Source: an uncultured Oscillospiraceae bacterium (GTDB lineage Bacteria; Bacillota; Clostridia; Oscillospirales; Oscillospiraceae). Taken from it: 39,790 bases of DNA. Shown piece by piece: positions 31,512 through 39,303 of the stretch (its first letter is position 1; each line of letters begins with the position of its first letter). The stretch covers positions 1-39,790 of the forward strand of contig CANQXG010000021.1 of NCBI GenBank assembly GCA_947627735.1, read 5' to 3'. The translations under genes were made by a program, and so were the position numbers. Below the pieces are notes generated by a model, which did not search any database, had not been told where the DNA came from, and saw only the letters and a program-made list of their open reading frames with translations.

Positions 31512-33422
31512 TCAGCCCTCCTTCGCGGCGGTGACGGCCCCGAAGGGGCAGTTGGCCACGCACGCGCCGCAGTTGACGCACTTTTCCGGATCGATGACAT
31601 GCGGCTGCTTCACGGTGCCGGTGATGGCCTCCATGGGGCAGTTCTTGCGGCACTTGCCGCAGCCCTTGCACTTGTCCGCGTCGATGACCGGATGGGGCTT
31701 TTCCTTGTTGCAGATGGGGCAGTAGTGGTCCACCACGTGGCGCAGATACTCGTTGCGGAAATATTTCAGCGTGCTCTGCACGGGCTTGCAGGCGCTCTGG
31801 CCCAGGCCGCACAGGGCGGTATTGGTGATGGTGTCCGCCAGCTCCTCCAGCAGGTCCAGATCCTCCAGCGTGCCCTTGTTGGCCACGATGCGGTTGAGGA
31901 TCTCCAGCATCCGCTTGGTGCCCTCCCGGCAGGGGACGCACTTGCCGCAGGATTCCTTCTGGGTGAACTCCATGAAGAACCGGGCCGTCTCCACCATGCA
32001 GGTGTCCTCGTCCATGACCACCAGGCCGCCGGAGCCGATCATGGCGCCGATGCCCTTGAGGGAGTCGAAGTCCAGCGGCAGGTTCAGATGCTCCTCGCTG
32101 GCGCAGCAGCAGCCGCCGGAGGGGCCGCCGATCTGCACGGCCTTGAAGGCCTTGCCCTTGCGGATGCCGCCGCCGATGTCGAAGATGACCTCCCGGACGG
32201 TGGTGCCCATGGGCACCTCGATCAGGCCGGTGTTCACCACGTTGCCGGTGAGGGCGAAGGCCTTGGTGCCGGGGCTGGTCTTGATGCCGATGGAGCGGTA
32301 CCAGTCCACGCCGTTGCGGATAATGAGGGGGACATTGGCGAAGGTCTCCACGTTGTTGAGCACCGTTGGCTTGGCCCACAGGCCCTGCTCGATGGTGCGG
32401 GGAGGCTTCACCCGGGGCATGCCCCGCTTGCCCTCGATGGAGGCGGTCAGGGCGCTGCCCTCTCCGCAGACGAAGGCGCCGGCGCCCCGGTTGACGTGGA
32501 TGCGGAAGGAGAAGTCGGACCCCATGATGTTGTCGCCCAGCAGGCCGTACTCCTCCGCCAGGGCGATGGCGGCCTTCAGCCGGCTCACCGCCAGGGGATA
32601 CTCGGCCCGGACGTAGATGTAGCCCTCATGGCTGCCCACAGCCCGGCCCGCGATCATCATGCCCTCCAGCACGGAGTGGGGGTTGCCCTCCATGACGGAC
32701 CGGTCCATGAACGCGCCGGGGTCGCCCTCGTCGCCGTTGCAGACGATGTACTTCACCTCGGACTTCTGCCGGCGGGCGCCGTCCCACTTCCGTCCGGCGG
32801 GGAAGCCGCCGCCGCCCCGGCCACGGAGGCCGGAGTCGGTGATGGCCCGGCAGATCTCCTCGTCGGTCATCTCGAACAGGGCCTTCTCGAAGGCGGCATA
32901 GCCGTCCTTGGCCACATATTCCTCGATGTCCTCCGCGTCGGAGCGGCCGCAATTCTCCAGCACCACCCGGTGCTGCTTCTTATAAAAGGGGATGTCCTCC
33001 TGCCGGGGATAGGCCACGCCGTCCAGCTTGTACACCAGCCGGTCGATGATCTCGCCGCCGATGACGGTCTTCTCGATGATCTCGTGGCAGTCCTCGGGCT
33101 TGACGTGGATATACATCACGCCCATGGGTTCGATGTGCACCAGCGGCCCCATCTCGCAGAAGCCGTGGCAGCCGCTCATCTTGATGTGCAGGCTCTTCTC
33201 CTCGTCGGAGTCGTGCTTCAGCCCCACGTACACCGCCAGGCCCCGCTTGGCGCACTCGGCCTTGATGTTCTCATAGATGTTCAGCGCGCCGCCGGCGATG
33301 CAGCCGGTGCCGGCGCAGATCAGGACGCTGGTGACCTGCTCGCTCTGGCGCAGGGCGTTCTTGGCGTTGGCCTGGAACACATGGAAGGTGTCCCGGGTCA
33401 GCTTATTGTGTCGTCTGGTCAT
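31512..33422 (-). CDS. hydB: Electron-bifurcating hydrogenase NADH-binding subunit HydB (NuoF-like)
   Basis: This 636-residue flavoprotein subunit links NAD(H) and ferredoxin to HydA. An N-terminal thioredoxin-like 2Fe-2S domain (CAGTGC ... SGCHGFCEMGP, about 35-110) precedes the NuoF core. The core has the NADH loop GRGGGGFPAGRKW, the FMN loop CNGDEGDPGAFMDR, and the 4Fe-4S site ESCGKCVPCREGT. Two C-terminal 4Fe-4S motifs follow (CKGCGKCRKNCP and CVNCGACVANCP). This NuoE/NuoF/ferredoxin fusion is the usual HydB layout. It overlaps hydC by 4 bases. Confidence 0.95.
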   Translation of the reverse strand: MTRRHNKLTRDTFHVFQANAKNALRQSEQVTSVLICAGTGCIAGGALNIYENIKAECAKRGLAVYVGLKHDSDEEKSLHIKMSGCHGFCEMGPLVHIEPMGVMYIHVKPEDCHEIIEKTVIGGEIIDRLVYKLDGVAYPRQEDIPFYKKQHRVVLENCGRSDAEDIEEYVAKDGYAAFEKALFEMTDEEICRAITDSGLRGRGGGGFPAGRKWDGARRQKSEVKYIVCNGDEGDPGAFMDRSVMEGNPHSVLEGMMIAGRAVGSHEGYIYVRAEYPLAVSRLKAAIALAEEYGLLGDNIMGSDFSFRIHVNRGAGAFVCGEGSALTASIEGKRGMPRVKPPRTIEQGLWAKPTVLNNVETFANVPLIIRNGVDWYRSIGIKTSPGTKAFALTGNVVNTGLIEVPMGTTVREVIFDIGGGIRKGKAFKAVQIGGPSGGCCCASEEHLNLPLDFDSLKGIGAMIGSGGLVVMDEDTCMVETARFFMEFTQKESCGKCVPCREGTKRMLEILNRIVANKGTLEDLDLLEELADTITNTALCGLGQSACKPVQSTLKYFRNEYLRHVVDHYCPICNKEKPHPVIDADKCKGCGKCRKNCPMEAITGTVKQPHVIDPEKCVNCGACVANCPFGAVTAAKEG

Positions 33423-33910
33423 TGGGCGGCGGCCTCCTCTCTGCGGACGTTCTCCAGCAGCGCCACGGCGTCCTCAGGGGTCATCTTGGCGTGGACCTCC
33501 CCGTCGATGGTCATCACCGGGGCCAGGCCGCAGGCGCCCAGGCACGCCACCGTTTCCAGGGTGAACGCCCCGTCGTCGGAGGTCTTCCGCTTGCCGGTCA
33601 GACCCAGATACTCCCGGATGGTGTCGTAGATGGGCTGGCTCTTGCGCACGTGGCAGGCGGTGCCGGTGCAGATGCGGATGATGTGGCGGCCCTTGGCCTC
33701 CAGGGAGAAGTTCTCGTAGAAGGTGGCCACGCTGTAGACCTTGGCGGTGCTGACGCCCAGCTTCTCGGCGATGACGGTCAGCGCCTCCTCGCTCAGGTAC
33801 TTGAACTCATTTTGCACATCCTGCAAAATGGCGATGAGGTTGGACTCCTGGCAGTCATAGCTGTCCACGATCCGCCTCACCGCGTCGGCTTGTCGATTGT
33901 CTTTCTTCAT
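33419..33910 (-). CDS. hydC: Electron-bifurcating hydrogenase subunit HydC (NuoE-like)
   Basis: This 163-residue thioredoxin-fold 2Fe-2S protein is the small subunit of the HydABC complex. The helical N-terminal part (SNLIAILQDVQNEFKYLSEEALTVIAEKLGVSTAKVYSVATFYENFS) is typical of NuoE. Cluster ligands lie in CTGTACHV and CLGACGLAP. First gene of the minus-strand hyd operon; the promoter and a palindrome lie just upstream. Confidence 0.94.
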   Translation of the reverse strand: MKKDNRQADAVRRIVDSYDCQESNLIAILQDVQNEFKYLSEEALTVIAEKLGVSTAKVYSVATFYENFSLEAKGRHIIRICTGTACHVRKSQPIYDTIREYLGLTGKRKTSDDGAFTLETVACLGACGLAPVMTIDGEVHAKMTPEDAVALLENVRREEAAAQ

Positions 33911-33952
33911 CTGTTCACCCTAAAATCATATTCTTTGCGCATCATATGCTGA

Positions 33953-33991
33953 GGCGCATACAGTATACCTGTACGCGCCCCATTCCGTCAA
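33953..33991 (-). promoter_or_regulatory. hydCBA promoter with palindromic operator over the -10 box
   Basis: On the minus strand TTGACG (33986-33991), an 18-base spacer and TATACT (33962-33967) make a strong promoter. The -10 box sits in the centre of an inverted repeat: GGCGCATACAG (33953-33963) and CTGTACGCGCC (33969-33979), 10 of 11 positions symmetric. This placement fits a repressor site. It does not resemble the TTGTGA...TCACAA Rex site. Confidence 0.72.
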
Positions 33992-34032
33992 TACTTACGA
34001 TTACGTCAAAATATCCAATTTATTCCTGATTT

Positions 34033-35529
34033 TCACAGCCCATACAGGGCGGAATACTTCTTCGTCAGGTAATCCGTGTAATAGGTGGGATCGAACTGGC
34101 CGCAGGCCCGCTCCAGCACCTGGGCGGGGGTGAGGATGCTGCCGTATTTATGGATCTTCTCCCGCAGCCATCCGGTGACCTGGCTCAGGTCTCCCCGGCC
34201 CACCGGCCCCCACACGTCGATGTCCTTTTCCATGTTGGCCAGCATCTGGGCGCCGTAGGCGCTGCCCAGGGCGTAGGAGGGGAAGTAGCCGAAGCTGCCG
34301 TCGGACCAGTGGGAGTCCTGCAGGCACCCGTGCTTATCGTCGGGCACGTCCACTCCCAGATATTCCTTGTAAAGGCTGTTCCACACCCCGGGCACGTCCT
34401 TCACCGCCAGGGTGCCGCCGATGAGCTGCTTTTCGATCTCGTAGCGGATCATCACGTGCAGGCAGTAGGTCAGCTCGTCCGCCTCCGTGCGGATCAGGGA
34501 CGGCTGGGCCATGTTCACCGCCCGCCAGAACTGCTCCGCCGTCACCCCCTCCAGCTGCTGGGGGAAGAAGGACTGCACCTTGGGGTAGATGGCCTCGATG
34601 AAGGGCCGGGACCGGCCGATGATGTTCTCATAAAACCGGCTCTGGCTCTCGTGGATGCTCATGGACGTGCCCCCGGCCAGGCAGGTGTACTGCACCTCGT
34701 CGCATACGCCCAGCTCATACAGGGCGTGGCCGCCCTCGTGGATCACCGAGTACATGGACCCGGACACGTCGCTCTCCCGGTAGTTGGTGGTGATGCGCAC
34801 GTCCTTGTTGTTGAACTCCAATGTGAAGGGGTGCTCCGTCTCGCCGATGGTGCAGTGGGCACGGTCCAGGCCCATCACCTCCATCAGGTAGTCGGAAAAT
34901 GCCTTCTGCTGCTGGGCGGGATAGTGCTTGTGCAGGAAGCTGACGTCCGGCTGGGGCCTCTCCCCCACGGCCCGGATCAGGGGCACCAGACGCTGGCGCA
35001 GCACGTCGAAGAACCGGTCCAGATACTCCCGGTCCAGCCCCCGCTCGTACTGGTCCAGCAGTGCGTCATAGGGGGCCATGTCCGGGTCATAATACCCGGC
35101 GAACTTCCGCTTGTACTCCACCAGCTTTTCCAGGCAGGGCCGGAACAGCTCGAAGTCGCTTGTTTCCTTGGCCCGGTGCCACACGTCGCTGGACTGGTTG
35201 GCCAGCTGGGCGTAGGCCATGTACTCCTCGGCGGGGATGCGTTTGAGCACCCGCACCTGCCGGCCCAGCTCCTCCACCTGCCGGGCGCGGACCTGGTCCA
35301 GCTCCTCCCGGTGCTCCGCCAGGCAGTCCAGCGCCTCGGCCAGGGCGGGGTCGGTCATCAGTTTGTGGCTCTCCCCCGCCAGAATGCCCAGGGCCACGCC
35401 CCGGCCCTCCGCGGTGTCCTTGGGGGCCACGGTGACGCTGTCCAGATACAGGGCCGAAGTGGCCGAGCCGAAGGCGTACATCTTCCGCTGGACATCGTCC
35501 AGGGTATCCAGTGCCTGCTGCAGTTGCAT
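34033..35529 (-). CDS. M32-family metallocarboxypeptidase
   Basis: This 498-residue zinc carboxypeptidase of the Taq/Pfu (M32) type removes C-terminal residues from peptides in the cytoplasm. It has zinc ligands in HEGGH (264-268) and E294 in SIHESQSRFYEN, and family blocks DVRITTNYRESD, EADELTYCLHVMIRYEIEK and DSHWSDGSFGYFPSYALGSAYGAQ. Length is typical. ATG 35529 follows AAAGGAG; a longer frame upstream lacks a site. Last gene of the yidC-jag operon direction, but probably functionally unrelated. Confidence 0.93.
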   Translation of the reverse strand: MQLQQALDTLDDVQRKMYAFGSATSALYLDSVTVAPKDTAEGRGVALGILAGESHKLMTDPALAEALDCLAEHREELDQVRARQVEELGRQVRVLKRIPAEEYMAYAQLANQSSDVWHRAKETSDFELFRPCLEKLVEYKRKFAGYYDPDMAPYDALLDQYERGLDREYLDRFFDVLRQRLVPLIRAVGERPQPDVSFLHKHYPAQQQKAFSDYLMEVMGLDRAHCTIGETEHPFTLEFNNKDVRITTNYRESDVSGSMYSVIHEGGHALYELGVCDEVQYTCLAGGTSMSIHESQSRFYENIIGRSRPFIEAIYPKVQSFFPQQLEGVTAEQFWRAVNMAQPSLIRTEADELTYCLHVMIRYEIEKQLIGGTLAVKDVPGVWNSLYKEYLGVDVPDDKHGCLQDSHWSDGSFGYFPSYALGSAYGAQMLANMEKDIDVWGPVGRGDLSQVTGWLREKIHKYGSILTPAQVLERACGQFDPTYYTDYLTKKYSALYGL

Positions 35530-35564
35530 GGTATGTTTCTCCTTTATATTGAATAATAACTTAT

Positions 35565-36890
35565 TTATTTCCCGCGCACGCCCCACACCTGGGCGCCCTG
35601 CCAGTTGGTGCCGGCGGGCAGCCAGAGGGTGAAGCTGTCCTCGTTGGGGATGGCCTCGTACACCTTCCCGTCCGCCTGCACGTACAGCGCCGTGTCCGCG
35701 GCCAGGCCCGCCGGCACCGTGCCGGTGAGCTTATAATACCCCTCCATGGTCTTGCCCGGCTCCTCCGCGGTCATATCGCTCTCCAGGGCCTCGGCCCCCT
35801 CCAGCGCCCCGGCGTCCCGCTCCGGGGCGGGATACACCGCCGGGTACTGCAGCAGATAGGGCAGCGTCCTCTCCGCCAGCTCCGCCACCACGGTGTCGGC
35901 CTCCTGCCGGGCGATCAGGTCCAGCCGGTAGTTGTTCAGCCGGGAGAACCACGCCCTCCCGAAGCTCTGGGCCATGTAGGGATACAGGCTCCGGCCTGAG
36001 GAGTCCCGGAACATGAGCAGGCTCCCCTCCGCCCCAGGCAGCTCCGTTTCGATGGAGATGTCGTCCGCGGAGTGGAACGCGCTCAGATAGGAGAAGGTGA
36101 ACCCCGGCTGCCACACCCAGTCCGGCTCCCGCTCCGAGCCGGTGGGATAGAGCATGGCGTACAGGTCCCCCTCGTGGTCCTCCCCCTGGACGAAAGGCCC
36201 GGCGAAGTAGTCCGCCTCCCGGCCCAGAGCGCCCAGGATGGCATCCGCCGCCAGGGCAGCGCCCCGGCTGTGCCAATGGCTGTCCAGACGCCAATAAAGC
36301 TCCTCGTCACAGGCGGTGAACACGTCATATAGGTTTACATAATTCACGCCCTGCTCCACCATGGCCGCCTCCAGGCGGGTACGGTTGCTCCCCTCGGCCA
36401 CGGTGACCAGGCTGGGGGCGTGCTCCGGATAGAGGGTGTACTTCCCGCAGGGGACGGTGAACAGGAACTCAGCCCCCTGCCCGGCGGCGTACTCCTGCAT
36501 CAGCGCCAGGCTCCGGGCGGCGCACCATATCTCCCGGTCGGTCATCTGCTCCGCGCCGGAGATGTCGTTGACCGCCCCGCCGTAGAACAGCCACCCATCC
36601 GGCCCCACCAGCACGTCGTCGCTGCCGGAGGTGTGAAACACCTTCGCCGCCAGGGTGTCCCAGGCGGTGATGCCCTCCAGGCGCAGGAAAAACCCGTTGG
36701 CCATGTAGGTCTGAAGCTCCGACAAAAACGAGGTGTTCAGACTGCCGTCCAGGTCCAGCACCCGGGGCTTTGCCGCGGGCACCTCGTTGGCCGCCGGCTC
36801 TCCCGGCCCCTTTATCAGCAGTCCCGCCAGGGGCGTCAGACAGGCCAGGAAGAACACCGCGATGAATATCCAGCACCAGATCTTTTTCAT
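35565..36890 (-). CDS. DHHW/AlgX-like SGNH-type protein, MBOAT partner
   Basis: This 441-residue protein has an N-terminal membrane anchor (MKKIWCWIFIAVFFLACLTPLAGLL) and an extracellular SGNH-hydrolase-like domain of the AlgJ/AlgX/DHHW type. The catalytic Asp-His pair is D203 and H205 in DSHWH; a GPDGWLFYGG motif lies near 96-105 and MFRDSSGRSL carries the probable nucleophile Ser. It is cotranscribed with the MBOAT gene 15 bases upstream. Such pairs O-acetylate exported polysaccharides, with MBOAT passing the acyl group across the membrane and this protein placing it. Substrate unknown. Confidence 0.87.
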   Translation of the reverse strand: MKKIWCWIFIAVFFLACLTPLAGLLIKGPGEPAANEVPAAKPRVLDLDGSLNTSFLSELQTYMANGFFLRLEGITAWDTLAAKVFHTSGSDDVLVGPDGWLFYGGAVNDISGAEQMTDREIWCAARSLALMQEYAAGQGAEFLFTVPCGKYTLYPEHAPSLVTVAEGSNRTRLEAAMVEQGVNYVNLYDVFTACDEELYWRLDSHWHSRGAALAADAILGALGREADYFAGPFVQGEDHEGDLYAMLYPTGSEREPDWVWQPGFTFSYLSAFHSADDISIETELPGAEGSLLMFRDSSGRSLYPYMAQSFGRAWFSRLNNYRLDLIARQEADTVVAELAERTLPYLLQYPAVYPAPERDAGALEGAEALESDMTAEEPGKTMEGYYKLTGTVPAGLAADTALYVQADGKVYEAIPNEDSFTLWLPAGTNWQGAQVWGVRGK

Positions 36891-36905
36891 CCCGTCCGCC
36901 TCCCG

Positions 36906-38360
36906 TCAAAACTGCAGATAGATGAACGGCGCGAAGCCGCCCCGGGCCATGGCCATGACGCACAGCACCAGCAGCGCCAGGCTGCCCACGCAGCGCGCCG
37001 CCTCGACCGCCGGCCCCTCGGGCCGCTTCTTCATCCCCGGTGCCAGGCTCAGCACCGCCCCCACCGCCAGGCACGTCAGGTTCATGCCGTTGGCGGCGGT
37101 CTGGATCGTCAGCGTCCCGGCGGCGGTGAAGCGCCAGCCGGTAAACATGGCCGCCAGCATCTGCCCGGCCTGGGCCATATCCTGGGCGCGGAACAGCACT
37201 GTGCCCATGAGCACCACCAGCGCCGTATACACCGCCAGCGCCGCCCGGCCTGCCCGGGACTTGTTCATCTTCTGGGCGGGGATCAGCCCGACGCCCTCCA
37301 GGGCGCAGAACAGCCCGTGCCACAGCCCCCACAGCACATAGTGCCAGGCCGCCCCGTGCCACAGGCCCGTCAGCAGCCACACCACGCTCATGGGGATGAG
37401 GATGCTCAGCCGGTTGGCCTTCGCCCGGCCATAGCGGGCGGACATCCTCTTATACAGCCGCTGCAGCGGACGGCTCATCACCAGGGGCATATACACGTAA
37501 TTGCGGAACCACCCGGTCAGGCTCATGTGCCACCGCTTCCAGAAGTCCGTCAGACCCAATGCGCGGTAGGGCCGGTCGAAGTTCTCCGGCAGGGTGAAGC
37601 CGAAGCACCGGCCAATGCCGATGGCCATGTCCGTGTAGCCGGCGAAGTCGAAGTAGATCTGCACCGCGTAGCCCACCGCCCCCAGCCAGGCCAGCCGGGC
37701 GTCCAGGGCGCCGGAGGCGTATATGCCGTCCACCAGGCCCCCCACGATGTCGGCGATGAGCAGCTTTTTGCCCATGCCGGCGATGAAGCGGCGGATGCCC
37801 GCCACGGCGTCCTCCGCCGTGCAGGACCGCTCCCGCAGCTGGGGCGCCGCCGTCTTCCAGGGCACGATGGGTCCGGAGAGGATGGCGGGGAAAAAGCTGA
37901 TGTACAGCGCCGTGTCCAGAAAGCTCTCCGCCATGTTGGCAGGCTTGCGCCACACCTCCACCACGTAGCTGACGGCGGTGAAGGTGAAAAAGGAGATGCC
38001 CAGGGGCAGGGGGATGCCCGCGGGCGGGATGGCCGTGCCCAGCAGGGCGTTTATGTTGGCGATGACGAAGTCCAGATACTTGAACACGGCCATGGCGCCC
38101 ACGTTCAGCGCCACCGCCGTCACGCCCACCGCCCGGCGGGCACGCTTGTCCGTGAGCCGGCCCAGCAGCCGCCCCGCGCCCCAGTTGACCAGTATGGACA
38201 CCAGCAGCAGCGGCACGTAGCTCAGCCGCCCGAAGGCGTAAAACACCAGGCTCAGGACCAGCAGCACGATGTTCTTTCCCCGGACGCCCGGCGTCAGCCG
38301 GTACAGCGCAAAGGCCGCCGGGAAAAAGGCGAACAGAAAGATTGCGCTGGAAAAAACCAT
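36906..38360 (-). CDS. MBOAT-family O-acyltransferase (AlgI/DltB-like)
   Basis: This 484-residue polytopic membrane acyltransferase begins MVFSSAIFLFAFFPAAFALYRL and shows FKYLDFVIANINALLG, LPLGISFFTFTAVSYVVEVWR, YFDFAGYTDMAIGIGRCFGF and FWKRWHMSLTGWFRNYVYMPL. The catalytic His of the MBOAT family lies in LTGLWHGAAWHYVLWG. About 11 spans. GGGAAAGGAGG precedes ATG 38360. It works with the DHHW protein downstream to acylate a surface polymer; no Dlt genes are present, so D-alanylation is less likely. Confidence 0.93.
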   Translation of the reverse strand: MVFSSAIFLFAFFPAAFALYRLTPGVRGKNIVLLVLSLVFYAFGRLSYVPLLLVSILVNWGAGRLLGRLTDKRARRAVGVTAVALNVGAMAVFKYLDFVIANINALLGTAIPPAGIPLPLGISFFTFTAVSYVVEVWRKPANMAESFLDTALYISFFPAILSGPIVPWKTAAPQLRERSCTAEDAVAGIRRFIAGMGKKLLIADIVGGLVDGIYASGALDARLAWLGAVGYAVQIYFDFAGYTDMAIGIGRCFGFTLPENFDRPYRALGLTDFWKRWHMSLTGWFRNYVYMPLVMSRPLQRLYKRMSARYGRAKANRLSILIPMSVVWLLTGLWHGAAWHYVLWGLWHGLFCALEGVGLIPAQKMNKSRAGRAALAVYTALVVLMGTVLFRAQDMAQAGQMLAAMFTGWRFTAAGTLTIQTAANGMNLTCLAVGAVLSLAPGMKKRPEGPAVEAARCVGSLALLVLCVMAMARGGFAPFIYLQF

Positions 38361-38386
38361 CCGCCGGACCTCCTTTCCCTCAGAAA

Positions 38387-38415
38387 GAGCGGGACGCGCT
38401 CAGCCCGTCCCGCTC
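38387..38415 (-). terminator. Stem-loop between jag and the MBOAT gene
   Basis: GAGCGGGAC (38387-38395) pairs with GTCCCGCTC (38407-38415), followed on the minus strand by TTTCTGAG. The T-run is weak, so partial termination or attenuation between the yidC-jag pair and the acyltransferase pair is likely. Confidence 0.55.
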
Positions 38416-38425
38416 CCAGATCAAA

Positions 38426-39283
38426 TTAGCACCATTCCTTGTAGCCCGCAGGCTCCTTCTTGGGGGGCTCCGGCTTGACGTAGGCCACCACCACCCGGCG
38501 GTTGGGTTCGGTGCCAATGGAGCTGGTGGTGACGCCCTCGTAATTCTGCAGCGCGGTGTGGATCACGTGCCGCTCGTAGGAATTCATGGGTTCCAGCGCC
38601 ATGCTCCGCTTATACTTCACCGCCTTGGCGGCCATCTTCTCCGCCAGATGGACCAGGGACTCCTCCCGCTTGGCCCGGTAGTGCTCCGCGTCCACGTTGA
38701 TGTGGTCGTGGCGGTCGCTGCCCCGGTTCACGGCGTAGTTGGTCAGATGCTGGATGGCGTCCAGGGTCTCGCCCCGGCGGCCTATGACGGCGCCGATGCC
38801 CTCGCCGGTCAGCTGCACATCCAGACCGCCGCCCTCTCGGGGGGTGATCTCCATGTCCGCCTGCACGCCCATGCGCTCCAGCAGGCCCCGCAAAAAGGCC
38901 TCCGTCTGCTCCGCCTGGGTCCCCTCGGCGCGCACCGCCGGCGCGGGGGCCGGCTTGGGTTCCGGCTTGGGGGCGGGCTTGGGTTCCGGCTTCGGCTCCG
39001 GACGCCGCTCCGGCCTGGGAGCGGGCTTGGCCGGCCTGGGGGCAGGCTTTTCCGCCCTGGGGGCAGGCTTGGCCGGCGCGGGGGCCGGCTTGGGTGCGGG
39101 TTCGTCGGGGGCCTCATAGCTCAGACGCACCACCGCGTCCACAGCGCCGATGCCCAAAATGCCCTTCTTGCCCCGCTCTATGATCTCCACGGACACATCG
39201 TCCCGCTCCAGACCCAGCTGTGCCAGGCCCTTCGCCAGGGCGTCGTCCGCCGTCTTTCCACGGACCTCGATCGATTTCTGCAT
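38426..39283 (-). CDS. jag: RNA-binding protein Jag/EloR (KhpB)
   Basis: This 285-residue cytoplasmic RNA-binding protein controls cell elongation and division with KhpA in Firmicutes. It has a Jag_N domain (1-55, with KKGILGIG at 39-46), a Pro/Lys/Ala/Glu linker (about 58-122), a KH-II domain (about 125-205, GEGIGAVIGRRGETLDAIQ), and an R3H domain (MNSYERHVIHTALQ, RRVVVAYVKP). The linker is unusually long and made of PAPKP/PEPKP repeats. It lies 20 bases after yidC, as in most Firmicutes. Confidence 0.94.
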   Translation of the reverse strand: MQKSIEVRGKTADDALAKGLAQLGLERDDVSVEIIERGKKGILGIGAVDAVVRLSYEAPDEPAPKPAPAPAKPAPRAEKPAPRPAKPAPRPERRPEPKPEPKPAPKPEPKPAPAPAVRAEGTQAEQTEAFLRGLLERMGVQADMEITPREGGGLDVQLTGEGIGAVIGRRGETLDAIQHLTNYAVNRGSDRHDHINVDAEHYRAKREESLVHLAEKMAAKAVKYKRSMALEPMNSYERHVIHTALQNYEGVTTSSIGTEPNRRVVVAYVKPEPPKKEPAGYKEWC

Positions 39284-39303
39284 ATCCTTTACGTTCTCCT
39301 CCG

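Noticed and set aside
29693-33629. Long plus-strand open frames (up to 740 codons) opposite hydA and hydB
   Set aside because: They are antisense shadows caused by GC-rich third positions. Their translations are His/Gly/Val-rich without motifs, whereas the minus strand encodes complete hydrogenase subunits.
34150-35556. 468-codon plus-strand frame opposite the M32 carboxypeptidase
   Set aside because: The minus strand carries HEGGH and other M32 motifs; the plus frame has none and no start signals.
36420-38429. 669-codon plus-strand frame opposite the MBOAT and DHHW genes
   Set aside because: Its His/Arg/Gln/Pro-rich translation is typical of antisense to a membrane protein gene.
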